This document shows positions 18,627 to 27,075 of a stretch of 64,000 nucleotides of DNA, in pieces; position 1 is the first letter of the stretch; the number at the start of each line of letters is the position of its first letter. The notes beneath the pieces were generated by a model, which saw nothing but the letters and a program-made list of their open reading frames with translations, had not been told where the DNA came from and did no database searches. Both the position numbers and the translations under genes were made by a program. The stretch comes from Fluviicola sp. (lineage in GTDB: Bacteria; Bacteroidota; Bacteroidia; Flavobacteriales_D; Crocinitomicaceae): the NCBI RefSeq assembly GCF_029266855.1, contig NZ_JAQSWB010000009.1, positions 124,001-188,000 of the forward strand, given 5' to 3'.

Positions 18627-19376
18627 ATGGCCATTCGTGTTGAAACAGAACAAACTTACCGGATCAAGGATCGCAAGATTGCCGGGATCATTGCATTATC
18701 TGTTCTTGCATTGTCATTAGTTATTCTCTGTTTTATCGGATACCGTATTTCAACGTCTTCGCTTCCGTCACAAATTGAATCTGAAGAAACGACCTTCATT
18801 CCATTTGACCCTCAAATTTTAGAGCGTGGTAACGGAGGCAGCAAATCAGGTACTCCTGCTAAAGCAAAACAAGCGGAAACAACTTCTCCTCAGATGAAGC
18901 AAATCCTGACTGAAAACAGCAGTAATACGCATGTAAAATCAGGGAGTTCGGATATTACGAACACCAACACTCCGACTAATAATGCTTCCTCAGCCCGGCA
19001 TATCAGTGATAATCCATTCGCAACGGGTGGAATCAATGGCGGAAACAGTTTCGGCAACCGTACTATCGGCGATGATCAGGTGAAGGATAACAGTGATTTC
19101 AAATCCGGAGAAAACATCAAACGTTACCTGGTTGCGAAACCAAGCACAAATACACTCCAATCGGATGAGAATTGTAAAATCGTCTTATCCGTTTTAGTTG
19201 ATCCGAATGGAAATATCATTGGAAATCCCGGGTTTGTAAAAGGTGGTTCTACAACCAACAATACAACATTAATAAATCAGGTTATCAGTATGGTGAAGAG
19301 CCAGGCGCAATTCAATAAGTTAAATATTTCAAAGAATATGCGGGAAGCGATTACTATTCGTATTACCGCAAGCTAA
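18627..19376 (+). CDS. TonB-like energy transducer, copy 1
   Basis: A 249-residue protein with a short cytoplasmic N-terminus (TEQTYRIKDRK), one membrane helix (IAGIIALSVLALSLVILCFIGYRI), a Ser/Thr/Asn-rich periplasmic linker and a C-terminal domain of about 80 residues resembling TonB_C (CKIVLSVLVDPNGNIIG...TITIRI-like end). That layout, and the position right after exbB-exbD, fits a TonB-type transducer. The linker is not proline-rich as in classical TonB. It is clearly paralogous to the next gene, sharing the helix, the GSGTPAK/THVKSG linker words and the C-terminal domain. The start is ATG 18627; an in-frame TTG upstream is ignored. Confidence 0.75.
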   Translation: MAIRVETEQTYRIKDRKIAGIIALSVLALSLVILCFIGYRISTSSLPSQIESEETTFIPFDPQILERGNGGSKSGTPAKAKQAETTSPQMKQILTENSSNTHVKSGSSDITNTNTPTNNASSARHISDNPFATGGINGGNSFGNRTIGDDQVKDNSDFKSGENIKRYLVAKPSTNTLQSDENCKIVLSVLVDPNGNIIGNPGFVKGGSTTNNTTLINQVISMVKSQAQFNKLNISKNMREAITIRITAS

Positions 19377-19439
19377 TTTTCATTAAATTCATTTTAAAAT
19401 AATTACTGCCAAACAGGTTAGCTAATTAAACTCAGGAAT

Positions 19440-20210
19440 ATGGAAGAATTTGGTTTAGAAACAGAAAAAGTTTACGAAATAAAAGATCGTAAAGTTGCAG
19501 GAATCATTGCGCTATCTGCCTTTGTTTTATTGCTGACTATCCTTCATTTTCTTGGATACCGCATTCCCACTCCCCCACTTCCGGAACAATTGCTGTACAA
19601 GGATATGGAAATGGAACTAATTCCACTTGATCCTGCTATTTTGGAAGAAGGAACAGGTGGTGGCGGATCCGGAACACCGGCAAAGGTAGAGCAGGCAGAT
19701 CAAACTCCTCCGCAAATGGAACAGGTCCTGACAACCAAAAGCAGCAGTACGCATGTGAAGTCGGGAAATTCCAATATGACGAACACAAATACTCCCAACA
19801 ATAATCCGCCGAGCGGACAAAACGTCAGCGACAATCCATTTGGAACAGGTGGGAGCGGAGGCGGAGACGGTCGTGGAAACGGTCACGGTATCGGGAATGA
19901 TAATGGAGATGGTGAAGGTGATGGAAGCGGACCGGGTTCAGGTGGAAATCCAAAGCGCTTTTTGGTAGAGAAACCAAATACCAGTAATCTCCAGTCTGAT
20001 GAAAACTGCGTTATTGTTTTATCCGTTTTGATTGATCCGAACGGAAATATTATCGGGAAACCGACCTTCATAAAGAACGGTTCCAATACGAATGATATGA
20101 CTTTGATTAACCAGGTTATTAATATCGTAAAGAATCAGGCACGATTCAACAAAGTTGCTACCACAAAGAACATGAAGGATGCGATTGTCATTCGAATTAG
20201 TGCAAACTAG
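19440..20210 (+). CDS. TonB-like energy transducer, copy 2
   Basis: A 256-residue tandem paralogue of the preceding gene: the same N-terminus (TEKVYEIKDRKVAGIIALSA), the same membrane helix, the shared linker words (GSGTPAK, THVKSG, NTNTP, SDNPF.TGG) and the same C-terminal domain (VLSVLIDPNGNIIG). It differs by a Gly/Asp/Asn-rich low-complexity insert of about 30 residues before PKRFLVEKP. Its 63-base gap from copy 1 and common direction suggest a recent tandem duplication followed by divergence. The role is inferred to be periplasm-spanning energy transfer with the upstream ExbB/ExbD. Confidence 0.73.
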   Translation: MEEFGLETEKVYEIKDRKVAGIIALSAFVLLLTILHFLGYRIPTPPLPEQLLYKDMEMELIPLDPAILEEGTGGGGSGTPAKVEQADQTPPQMEQVLTTKSSSTHVKSGNSNMTNTNTPNNNPPSGQNVSDNPFGTGGSGGGDGRGNGHGIGNDNGDGEGDGSGPGSGGNPKRFLVEKPNTSNLQSDENCVIVLSVLIDPNGNIIGKPTFIKNGSNTNDMTLINQVINIVKNQARFNKVATTKNMKDAIVIRISAN

Positions 20211-20285
20211 TTTCGTTAAAAGTCGTTTAAAAAATAATTTCTTCATTTTTTACTTGTAGATTTAAAGTGGTTTACAAAGAGGTTT

Positions 20286-21224
20286 ATGTTATTCGTATAT
20301 ATTCTATTTATACTCATTATTATTTTTTCACTCTACCAGTATGTAGACAACAGTGAATGGGAAGAATTTCACGCGAAAAATTTCAAAACGATTTTCCAGC
20401 ATAAGAATAAACGATATGGTGCTTATCATATCAGGAACCGGCAACCGGTCATTATGATGTACGTTCTCCTTGGAGCCGTTTTACTGGGAATTGCTGCAGT
20501 TTACACCAAAACCATTGTAAACAACTACGAAGGATTAAATTCAATGACTTTCAGTGATGTTTCAGACACTACTCAGTTCACGCTGAACGATGAGAATATG
20601 GTGGAAACTCCTCCAGCCCAATTTAATTATCAGGGAGACAATGGCGACGGACTTCCGGAATCAAAAGATGGAGGCGAAAAGGCAGAAGACAGACCTGAAA
20701 CAACCGAATCTTCATCCAAACCACAACCGGAACCCGTTAAACCGAAAACACCCGAAGAAGACGTATACGATTTTGAAGCAAAGCAGTTCGAAATGACAGG
20801 CGGAGCTGCTGAAAGGGAGAGGATCCAGAAAGAAATGGAAAAGCGCAAAAAAGAGCGTGAAGAAAAGAAAAGACAACAGCAAAAACAAGAAGGCGGACAA
20901 GGTGGAAACGTCGGGACTAACTCAAGTGTGCAGGGGAAAACGCTTGCAGAATGGAATATGAACGGCCGAAAGCCTCACCAGAACAACCCTGATTACATTA
21001 AAATTCCAGGTTATATGTGCGGAAGAGGTGTAAACGAAAAGATTGTTGTAAAGGTGAAAGTGAATTCAAACGGAGACGTTTACTGGGCACAATCCCAGGC
21101 TCCTGAAAATGCAAATCCCTGCTGTGTAGAGCAAGCCATGAATTACGCAAAAAAATCGCGTTTCGAGTATGCTGCAACGCCGATTCAGGAAGGAACTATT
21201 ACGTATTATTTCAAGTCACAATAA
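20286..21224 (+). CDS. TonB-family energy transducer
   Basis: A 312-residue protein with two hydrophobic segments (residues 1-18, and MMYVLLGAVLLGIAAVY near 57-73). Between them lies the Bacteroidota TonB hallmark NKRYGAYHIR. A Pro/Glu-rich periplasmic linker (SSSKPQPEPVKPKTPEEDV) leads to a long charged, coiled-coil-like stretch (ERERIQKEMEKRKKEREEKK). The C-terminal TonB_C domain (IVVKVKVNSNGDVYWAQ...ITYYFKSQ) contains three cysteines. It is more canonical than the two paralogues upstream and is probably the original transducer of the exbB-exbD-tonB-folC block. The first short helix is unusual; a downstream Met may be used instead. Confidence 0.82.
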   Translation: MLFVYILFILIIIFSLYQYVDNSEWEEFHAKNFKTIFQHKNKRYGAYHIRNRQPVIMMYVLLGAVLLGIAAVYTKTIVNNYEGLNSMTFSDVSDTTQFTLNDENMVETPPAQFNYQGDNGDGLPESKDGGEKAEDRPETTESSSKPQPEPVKPKTPEEDVYDFEAKQFEMTGGAAERERIQKEMEKRKKEREEKKRQQQKQEGGQGGNVGTNSSVQGKTLAEWNMNGRKPHQNNPDYIKIPGYMCGRGVNEKIVVKVKVNSNGDVYWAQSQAPENANPCCVEQAMNYAKKSRFEYAATPIQEGTITYYFKSQ

Positions 21225-21228
21225 TTCC

Positions 21229-22473
21229 ATGAATTATTCCGAAACCATCGATTGGTTGTTTCAGCAATTCCCGGCTTATCATAACCTGGGCGCGCAAGCC
21301 TATAATCCCGGATTAAAGAATATCGAAGAACTTAGCTCATTTTTCGGAAACCCGGAGAAAGAATTGCGTTTCATTCATGTGGGCGGAACAAATGGAAAAG
21401 GTTCTGTTTCCAACATGCTGGCATCCATTCTTACTGAAAGCGGTGAAAAGGTTGGATTGTTCACCTCTCCTCACCTTTTTGATTTTACAGAGCGAATCCG
21501 GATCAATGGATCACCTGTCGATCAACAATTTGTAATTGAATTTTGCGAAAAAGTAAGAAATCACACCTGGAGTATTGAGCCTTCCTTCTTTGAAATTACC
21601 TGGATGATGGCCTTGGACTTCTTTCATCAGAATAAGTGTTCTATTGTTATCGCTGAAGTTGGTTTAGGAGGACGATTAGATGCTACAAATATTATTCAAC
21701 CGATTATTTCAGTGATCACCAATATCGGTCTCGATCACGTAAATATTTTGGGAGAGACCCGGGCAGAGATCGCATATGAAAAAGCCGGGATCATCAAAAA
21801 AGACACTCCTGTTGTTTTGGGTGAAACTGACGCTGAAACATTCCCTGTTTTTGAAGCAATCGCCAAAGAGAAAAACTCTGAAATAATTATTCCTGACGGA
21901 GATGGATATTTACCCGAGGGAATTATTGGTTACCAGGTCGGGAATTACCGCATAGTTTCCGCTGTTTGTGACTACCTGGAAAAACACCACTTTGCCTGCG
22001 ATCAGATAATCCGGGAAAAAGGAATCCGGAACCTCAAAAAAAACACCGGGTTCTTCGGGAGAATGGAAGTTATTTCAAGAGAACCCTTAACGATCGTTGA
22101 TTGCGCACACAACGCAGAAGGAATCCATGCATTATTCAATTCGGTTAAAAAGCTAAATAAAGGAGCACTTCATTGTATCTACGGAACCAGTTCTGATAAA
22201 GATTTGAATGCAATCCTGGATGAATTTCCATCGGAAGCATCCTTCTATTTCACGACTTTCTCCAATCCCAGAAGCACTAGCCTGGAAGATTTGAAAGAAA
22301 AAGTGGGTGACCGGATAGAAAAAAAACAATTTTTTAATTCTCCGGTAAAAGCATTGTCAAAAGCGCAAGAATCTGCAAACAAAGCCGATACGGTTTTAAT
22401 TTTCGGTTCCTTCTTTTTGGTTCATGATTTTTTTGAGTTTTTTTTTCAAAAAGGCCTTGCAGAAAAGAAATAA
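21229..22473 (+). CDS. folC: Folylpolyglutamate synthase / dihydrofolate synthase
   Basis: Mur-ligase-fold enzyme that adds glutamate to dihydropteroate and to folates. Starting at ATG 21229 it has 414 residues with the P-loop HVGGTNGKGSVSNML (51-65), FTSPHLFDFTERIRING, AEVGLGGRLDATNII, TNIGLDHVNILG, VDCAHNAEGI and a C-terminal ligase domain. The ATG is 5 bases after the transducer stop, so it completes the exbB-folC transcript. The tRNA-Val gene starts 58 bases later. Confidence 0.94.
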   Translation: MNYSETIDWLFQQFPAYHNLGAQAYNPGLKNIEELSSFFGNPEKELRFIHVGGTNGKGSVSNMLASILTESGEKVGLFTSPHLFDFTERIRINGSPVDQQFVIEFCEKVRNHTWSIEPSFFEITWMMALDFFHQNKCSIVIAEVGLGGRLDATNIIQPIISVITNIGLDHVNILGETRAEIAYEKAGIIKKDTPVVLGETDAETFPVFEAIAKEKNSEIIIPDGDGYLPEGIIGYQVGNYRIVSAVCDYLEKHHFACDQIIREKGIRNLKKNTGFFGRMEVISREPLTIVDCAHNAEGIHALFNSVKKLNKGALHCIYGTSSDKDLNAILDEFPSEASFYFTTFSNPRSTSLEDLKEKVGDRIEKKQFFNSPVKALSKAQESANKADTVLIFGSFFLVHDFFEFFFQKGLAEKK

Positions 22474-22531
22474 TGGCTTATATTTGCACTCGCGTTTGAG
22501 GAACAACGGTAACTTAAAAAACGCAAAGTAT

Positions 22532-22606
<75 letters not shown>

Positions 22607-22608
22607 CG

Positions 22609-22639
22609 AAAGCCTTGCAATTTTGCAAGGCTTTTTTTT
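22609..22639 (+). terminator. Intrinsic terminator after tRNA-Val
   Basis: AAAGCCTTGCAA and TTGCAAGGCTTT form a perfect stem with a two-base loop and a run of eight T. It begins three bases after the tRNA. Confidence 0.93.
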
Positions 22640-22660
22640 ATTTGTAGAAACCCACTATTC

Positions 22661-22819
22661 ATGTTCTACTCTTATATCCTCTATTCTAAGTCAACTGATT
22701 TATTTTACAAAGGCTCAACACAAAACATCCAGGAACGGCTAAAAAAGCATAATGGAAAGCTTGTATTGAAGCACTCAACCGGTAATCCGGAATTTCCCGG
22801 TGCACGTAAAGTTTCCTGA
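22661..22819 (+). pseudogene. Truncated GIY-YIG endonuclease gene
   Basis: The 52-codon reading frame begins MFYSYILYSKSTDLFYKG and continues STQNIQERLKKHN. This is the exact N-terminal pattern of the small GIY-YIG (UPF0213/UvrC-like) nucleases common in Bacteroidota, often found next to RNA genes. The normal domain runs to about 80-100 residues with a conserved glutamate. Here homology fades after residue 31 and the frame ends at residue 52 (...EFPGARKVS), so the catalytic C-terminal part is missing. It is probably a decayed copy. A different open frame continues past the stop but I cannot match it to the missing part. Confidence 0.7.
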
Positions 22820-23039
22820 AATAAATCAGGTATTTCCGAATTATAGTACCTACCTTACTAAAAACGGTTCGACAATGAAAAGCACATCACCGCAATTCAC
22901 CAATCAGGTGTTACAGATGTTGCAGCAATCAGGTCGGACATGAAATCTGATTTGGAAAAAAGTATAAACACAGCATTTTTCCAGTCACCAAAAGCATCCG
23001 GGTAGCGCCGAATTCATCATCCTTTAAAATCATAGCCTT
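22820..23039 (+). other. Intergenic segment with unassigned short open frames
   Basis: The 220 bases between the GIY-YIG fragment and norB hold two overlapping short frames. One ends in ...QVLQMLQQSGRT with TGA near 22942. The other contains DVAAIRSDMKSDLEKSIN and ends in TAG at 23006. Neither has a convincing start, and I cannot name a family for either. They may be remnants of a lost gene. I see no clear Bacteroidota promoter for norB here. Confidence 0.3.
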
Positions 23040-25280
23040 ATGAGCCAGGAAAGAAAATTATGGATCGCATTTATCCTGATCACAACGGTATCGTTGGGAG
23101 TTCTCGGATATTATGGACACGAAATTTACCAAAAAGCACCTCCATTGCCAAAAAGTATTGTCACAACTAAAGGACAGGTGATCTTCAGGGGACAGGATAT
23201 TAAAGACGGACAAAATGTCTGGCAAAGTATGGGGGGACAGGAAGTCGGGTCTGTTTGGGGACATGGTGCATACCTTGCACCTGATTGGACAGCGGACTGG
23301 CTGCATCGCGAAGCTATCTTTATTTTGAATCGCTGGTCCCAGTCGGAATACGGGATACCATATGAAACCCTGGCAAGTGAAAAACAGGCAGGATTGGAAA
23401 GACGGCTTCAACTTGAACTTCGCAAAAACACGTATAATCCTGAAACCGGGAACATAACCGTCACACCAGTACGCGCCGAAGCTATTGAATATTTGAATGG
23501 CTACTACACCGGACTGTTTATGGAGAATCCTGAGTTGGACGAACTCCGGAACAATTATGCCATTCCTAAAAACGCTATAAAAGATTCAACACGTATGCGT
23601 CAAATGTGTGGATTTTTCTTTTGGGCAACCTGGGCTTGCGTAACCGAGCGTCCCGGTAGTGAAATCACCTACACGCATAATTGGCCCTCCGAAAAGTTGG
23701 TTGGGAATAAACCAACAGGAAATCTGCTGATCTGGACAGGCGTTAGTATAATCCTACTTTTGATAGGAGTTGGCGGCATGGTTTTTTATCATGCCCGATT
23801 ACGTGAGGACTCAAAGCCGGAAATGCCGGTTGAAGATCCACTGATGCGACAGATACTAACACCTTCAATGTTGGCGATTAAAAAATACGTGTGGGTTATA
23901 AGTATCCTAATACTGATCCAGGTTACGGCTGGAGTAGTCACCGCGCATTACGGGGTTGAAGGCGATGCTTTCTATGGGTTTGATCTTGCTGGTACACTTC
24001 CCTACGCAATTAGCAGGACCTGGCACGTCCAGCTAGGTATTTTATGGATTGCCACTGCATGGCTTGCAACCGGTCTTTATATTGCGCCCTCGGTCGCAGG
24101 AAAAGATCCGAAATTTCAAAAACTTGGGGTGAATTTCCTTTTTATTTGCATACTGATTATTGTTTTGGGATCTATGGCAGGTCAATGGATGGGAGTCATG
24201 CAGAAACTCGGACTTGAAACCAATTTTTGGTTTGGTCATCAAGGCTACGAATATGTAGACCTTGGAAGATTCTGGCAGATTTTTCTTTGTGTCGGATTAT
24301 TTATCTGGCTTGCGCTGATGTTTAGACCTCTGATTCCTGTAATCAGGAGTAAAACTGCAGAAAAAGGATTACTGACAATGTTTTTGGTCGCATCAGCGGC
24401 AATTGCATTATTTTATGTCGCTGGATTAATGTGGGGCCGCCAAACAAATCTTGCCATCGCAGAGTATTGGAGATGGTGGGTCGTTCACCTTTGGGTAGAA
24501 GGATTCTTTGAAGTTTTTGCCACAGTCGTATCTTCGTTCCTGTTCGTAAGATTGGGGTTATTGCGTACAAAAACGGCAACAATTACTGTGATCCTCTCAA
24601 CTGTTATCTTTCTTTCAGGCGGAATTCTCGGAACATTCCACCATTTGTATTTCAGCGGAACACCAACAGCAATTATGGCTATCGGAGCAACATTCAGTGC
24701 CCTGGAAGTAGTACCGTTGGTATTGATTGGATATGAAGCCTATCAAAATTACAAGCTAAGCAAAGCAACGAAATGGCTGGCCGATTATAAATGGCCGATT
24801 TACTGCCTTGTTGCAGTCGCATTCTGGAATTTCTTCGGTGCCGGAATCTTAGGATTTATTATTAATCCACCCCTTGCATTGTATTATATTCAGGGTTTGA
24901 ATACAACTTCGGCACATGCCCACGGCGCCTTGTTTGGAGTTTACGGAATGCTTGGCCTCGGCCTGATCTTATTTATGCTTCGAAGCATGTACCGGACTCA
25001 GAAATGGAATAACAAGTTAATCGGCTTCGCATTTTGGTCAATCAATATAGGTCTGATGCTGATGCTTGTACTGAGTTTGCTGCCAATGGGAATCTTGCAG
25101 TCTATTGCGAGTGTCAATGAAGGGATGTGGTACGCACGCTCAGCCGAGTTCATTAAAGGTCCCGGGATGGATAATATAAAATGGTTACGTGTCATTGGAG
25201 ATAGCATTTTTGCAGTTGGGCTATTTGCTTTTGTCTGGTTTGTTTTTACGCTAAAACGAAAACCACCTTTGGAACCATGA
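23040..25280 (+). CDS. norB: Quinol-dependent nitric oxide reductase (qNOR)
   Basis: Single-subunit inner-membrane enzyme of the heme-copper oxidase superfamily that reduces NO to N2O with electrons from quinol. The 746 residues match the qNOR length. An N-terminal helix is followed by the large periplasmic domain replacing NorC (IVTTKGQVIFRGQDIKDGQNVWQSMGGQEVGSVWGHGAYLAPDW split over residues 39-82), then about 13 more helices. The catalytic-core motifs include AHYGVEGDAFYGFD, ISRTWHVQLGILWIAT, WWVVHLWVEGFFEVF (NorB-type glutamates in place of the oxidase Tyr/His features), GTFHHLYFSGTP and HAHGALFGVYG. It stands alone between a tRNA and a tRNA-like fragment, suggesting acquisition for NO detoxification. 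A full denitrification set is not seen here. Confidence 0.95.
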   Translation: MSQERKLWIAFILITTVSLGVLGYYGHEIYQKAPPLPKSIVTTKGQVIFRGQDIKDGQNVWQSMGGQEVGSVWGHGAYLAPDWTADWLHREAIFILNRWSQSEYGIPYETLASEKQAGLERRLQLELRKNTYNPETGNITVTPVRAEAIEYLNGYYTGLFMENPELDELRNNYAIPKNAIKDSTRMRQMCGFFFWATWACVTERPGSEITYTHNWPSEKLVGNKPTGNLLIWTGVSIILLLIGVGGMVFYHARLREDSKPEMPVEDPLMRQILTPSMLAIKKYVWVISILILIQVTAGVVTAHYGVEGDAFYGFDLAGTLPYAISRTWHVQLGILWIATAWLATGLYIAPSVAGKDPKFQKLGVNFLFICILIIVLGSMAGQWMGVMQKLGLETNFWFGHQGYEYVDLGRFWQIFLCVGLFIWLALMFRPLIPVIRSKTAEKGLLTMFLVASAAIALFYVAGLMWGRQTNLAIAEYWRWWVVHLWVEGFFEVFATVVSSFLFVRLGLLRTKTATITVILSTVIFLSGGILGTFHHLYFSGTPTAIMAIGATFSALEVVPLVLIGYEAYQNYKLSKATKWLADYKWPIYCLVAVAFWNFFGAGILGFIINPPLALYYIQGLNTTSAHAHGALFGVYGMLGLGLILFMLRSMYRTQKWNNKLIGFAFWSINIGLMLMLVLSLLPMGILQSIASVNEGMWYARSAEFIKGPGMDNIKWLRVIGDSIFAVGLFAFVWFVFTLKRKPPLEP

Positions 25281-25290
25281 ATACTTATTC

Positions 25291-25320
25291 ATAGTTCAAG
25301 CTTAGTCCGTTCTTCCCCAC
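25291..25320 (+). other. tRNA 3'-end-like remnant
   Basis: TCCGTTCTTCCCCAC (25306-25320) matches the 3' end of the tRNA-Val gene (TCCGTCATTCCCCAC, 22593-22607) at 13 of 15 positions. It is preceded by GTTCAAG, which looks like a T-loop, and followed directly by a tRNA-style terminator. No 5' half of a tRNA is present. It may be a decayed tRNA or the far attachment site of a segment inserted at the tRNA. Confidence 0.5.
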
Positions 25321-25353
25321 AAAAAGTTCAGATGAAAATCTGGACTTTTTGTG
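25318..25353 (+). terminator. Strong hairpin terminator after norB
   Basis: CACAAAAAGTTCAGA and TCTGGACTTTTTGTG form a 15-bp stem (one G-T pair) with a six-base loop. The A-rich 5' arm and T-rich 3' arm make it able to work in both directions. It follows the tRNA-like remnant directly. Confidence 0.8.
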
Positions 25354-25475
25354 CCTAATAATTTTACTCGCCGACATTCTGCTAACAATAATAGTTTGCA
25401 GTTCCGTAATTAAGCCTGAATTTTATCCCTCGAAAAAAAGCGGTAACTTAATCTCTTGCAATAAAACAATCAAAT

Positions 25476-25901
25476 ATGAAGACATCCCTCTTTCAAAATG
25501 TAATGAGGATCCTCCTTGGAACATTTATGTTATTCGCAGGTATTGCTCATTTAACCTTTCAACGAACAGAATTCCTGGCGCAAGTTCCCCACTGGCTTCC
25601 TGATAACCCGGGTTTTAAGGACTTTGTTGTAGTCTCTTCCGGAGTTGTGGAAATCATTTTGGGATTAGCTATGATCTTTTGGGTAAAACAAAAAGTGAAA
25701 GTTGGGATAGCCTTAGCCATTTTCTATGTACTCGTTTTCCCGGGAAACATATCACAATACACCAATGGAATTGACGCTTTCGGATTAGATACCGACCTGA
25801 AACGGCTGATCCGGTTATTTTTCCAACCTGTATTGATCTTATGGGCTCTCTGGTCAACCGGGGCATTCAAGAAAAAAACAGCCTGGGAAAAGGCAAAATA
25901 A
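25476..25901 (+). CDS. DoxX-family membrane protein
   Basis: A 141-residue inner-membrane protein with four predicted helices. Its order matches DoxX-like proteins: MRILLGTFMLFAGIAHLTF (helix 1 with the family's FAGIAHL), FVVVSSGVVEIILGLAMIF (helix 2), KVGIALAIFYVLVFPGNISQ (helix 3, with the P-x-N motif) and a last helix ending in LWALWSTGAFK. Members are associated with redox balance or quinol oxidation, but no defined reaction can be assigned. The gene is 30 bases before the flavodoxin-like gene and probably co-transcribed with it. Confidence 0.82.
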   Translation: MKTSLFQNVMRILLGTFMLFAGIAHLTFQRTEFLAQVPHWLPDNPGFKDFVVVSSGVVEIILGLAMIFWVKQKVKVGIALAIFYVLVFPGNISQYTNGIDAFGLDTDLKRLIRLFFQPVLILWALWSTGAFKKKTAWEKAK

Positions 25902-25931
25902 AGAAGTCACAGTCAGATAAACAAAGGACCT

Positions 25932-26666
25932 ATGAAAAACCCGGATTTTAGTAATTTGAAAGCAGTTTATGTTAACTGTACACTTAAAAAATCGCCTGAA
26001 ACCAGTCATACAGATTTATTGATGGAGGTTTCAAAACAAATCATGACCAAAGAAGGTGTTACAGTCGATTCCATTCGATTGGTTGATCATCAGGTAGCAA
26101 ACGGAGTATATCCTGATATGACGGAACACAATTGGGACCAGGATGAATGGCCGGAATTATTCAAACGGATCATAGAGGCTGATATCTTAATTGCAGGCAC
26201 ACCGATCTGGCTTGGGGAGAAATCTTCGATAGCCCAAAAGTTGATTGAAAGGCTTTACGCAATGAGTGGTTTAATGAACGACAAAGGGCAATATTTGTTT
26301 TATGGTAAAGCAGGAGGATGTGTTATTACCGGGAACGAGGACGGCGTAAAACATTGTGCAATGGGAATCCTGTATTCTTTGCAGCATATCGGGTATTCCA
26401 TTCCACCCCAGGCTGATTGCGGCTGGATTGGAGAAATTGGGCCTGGTCCAAGTTATGGCGACAAAGAATGGAATGGAAAAAAGCTGGATAATCCGGTTGG
26501 TTTTGACAGCAACTTCGCTAATCGGAACACTACATTTATGACTTACAATTTACTTCATTTAGCCTCCATGTTGAAAGCCAATAAGGGATATCCAAGTTAT
26601 GGAAACTCAAGGCGTGATTGGGATAATGGCGAACGCTGGGAATTTGAAAACCCGGAATACCGGTGA
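25932..26666 (+). CDS. Flavodoxin-fold NAD(P)H-dependent oxidoreductase
   Basis: A 244-residue protein of the NADPH-dependent FMN reductase/flavodoxin-like family. It has an N-terminal strand (LKAVYVNCTLKKSPETSHT) giving the FMN phosphate loop, ADILIAGTPIWLGEKSSIAQKLIERL as the second flavin contact, and GKAGGCVITGNEDGVKHCAMGILYSLQHIGYSIPP as the third. Related proteins act as WrbA-like or azoreductase-like reductases on quinones and other electron acceptors. It sits behind the DoxX gene and before divergent regulators of MarR and AraC type, suggesting a small redox-stress unit. The substrate is unknown. Confidence 0.82.
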   Translation: MKNPDFSNLKAVYVNCTLKKSPETSHTDLLMEVSKQIMTKEGVTVDSIRLVDHQVANGVYPDMTEHNWDQDEWPELFKRIIEADILIAGTPIWLGEKSSIAQKLIERLYAMSGLMNDKGQYLFYGKAGGCVITGNEDGVKHCAMGILYSLQHIGYSIPPQADCGWIGEIGPGPSYGDKEWNGKKLDNPVGFDSNFANRNTTFMTYNLLHLASMLKANKGYPSYGNSRRDWDNGERWEFENPEYR

Positions 26667-27021
26667 ACAATCAGCCGCGGCTGAGAGAATGAGAAGCAGA
26701 ACGAGAGAGGAATCCCGCTTCGAGGGTTCGAAGTTTGAACTACTACCATTGACGCTACGGTCAAGGTTTTCAACACTGACGCTTTGGTCAGGGCTTTCAG
26801 CGCTCTTTCGAGCTTCGAATGCGAAACCTACTTCGCTCTTTCGAGCTTCGTAGTTTGAAAATGAAACACTGCTTCACTGAAGTTTCGCAGTGTAAAAGGT
26901 GGGGTATCTATACTTAATCCATACTTGAAAGTCGGAGTATCCCTACTTGATCTATACTTGATGTTGCAGGAATTACTTCCCACAGAAGAACCCGAAAATG
27001 AGAGCAAAATTCTCCCTAAAC
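26667..27021. repeat. Field of short inverted and direct repeats
   Basis: A gene-free stretch packed with small hairpins. It holds a 14-bp perfect palindrome TCAGCCGCGGCTGA (26671-26684), TTGAC-N6-GTCAA (26749-26764) and CTGAC-N6-GTCAG (26776-26791). A 17-bp direct repeat CGCTCTTTCGAGCTTCG occurs at 26801-26817 and 26834-26850, and each copy contains a GCTC-TTTC-GAGC mini-hairpin. ACACTGC pairs with GCAGTGT (26866-26893) around an inner CTTC/GAAG stem. From 26905 on come reiterated TACTTGATC-like words. Open frames across this field are not credible genes. Confidence 0.6.
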
Positions 27022-27056
27022 AAAAAACACCAGCCAAATCGCTTCGCCGGTGTTTC
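27022..27056 (-). terminator. Intrinsic terminator of the marR-type gene
   Basis: On the minus strand AACACCGGC pairs with GCTGGTGTT around a short loop and is followed by six T. Confidence 0.82.
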
Positions 27057-27075
27057 AAATTAAAAAGAAGTAAAT

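Noticed and set aside
23040-25280. Cytochrome c oxidase or cytochrome c-dependent NorB
   Set aside because: The fused N-terminal periplasmic domain without a c-type heme motif, the length of 746 residues and the absence of norC fit the quinol-dependent NO reductase.
26801-26850. Direct repeat that might start a CRISPR array
   Set aside because: Only two 17-bp copies, a 16-base spacer, no further units and no cas genes nearby.
26599-26853. 84-codon open frame over the repeat field
   Set aside because: Low-complexity translation produced by the hairpin repeats; overlaps the flavodoxin gene and has no family likeness.
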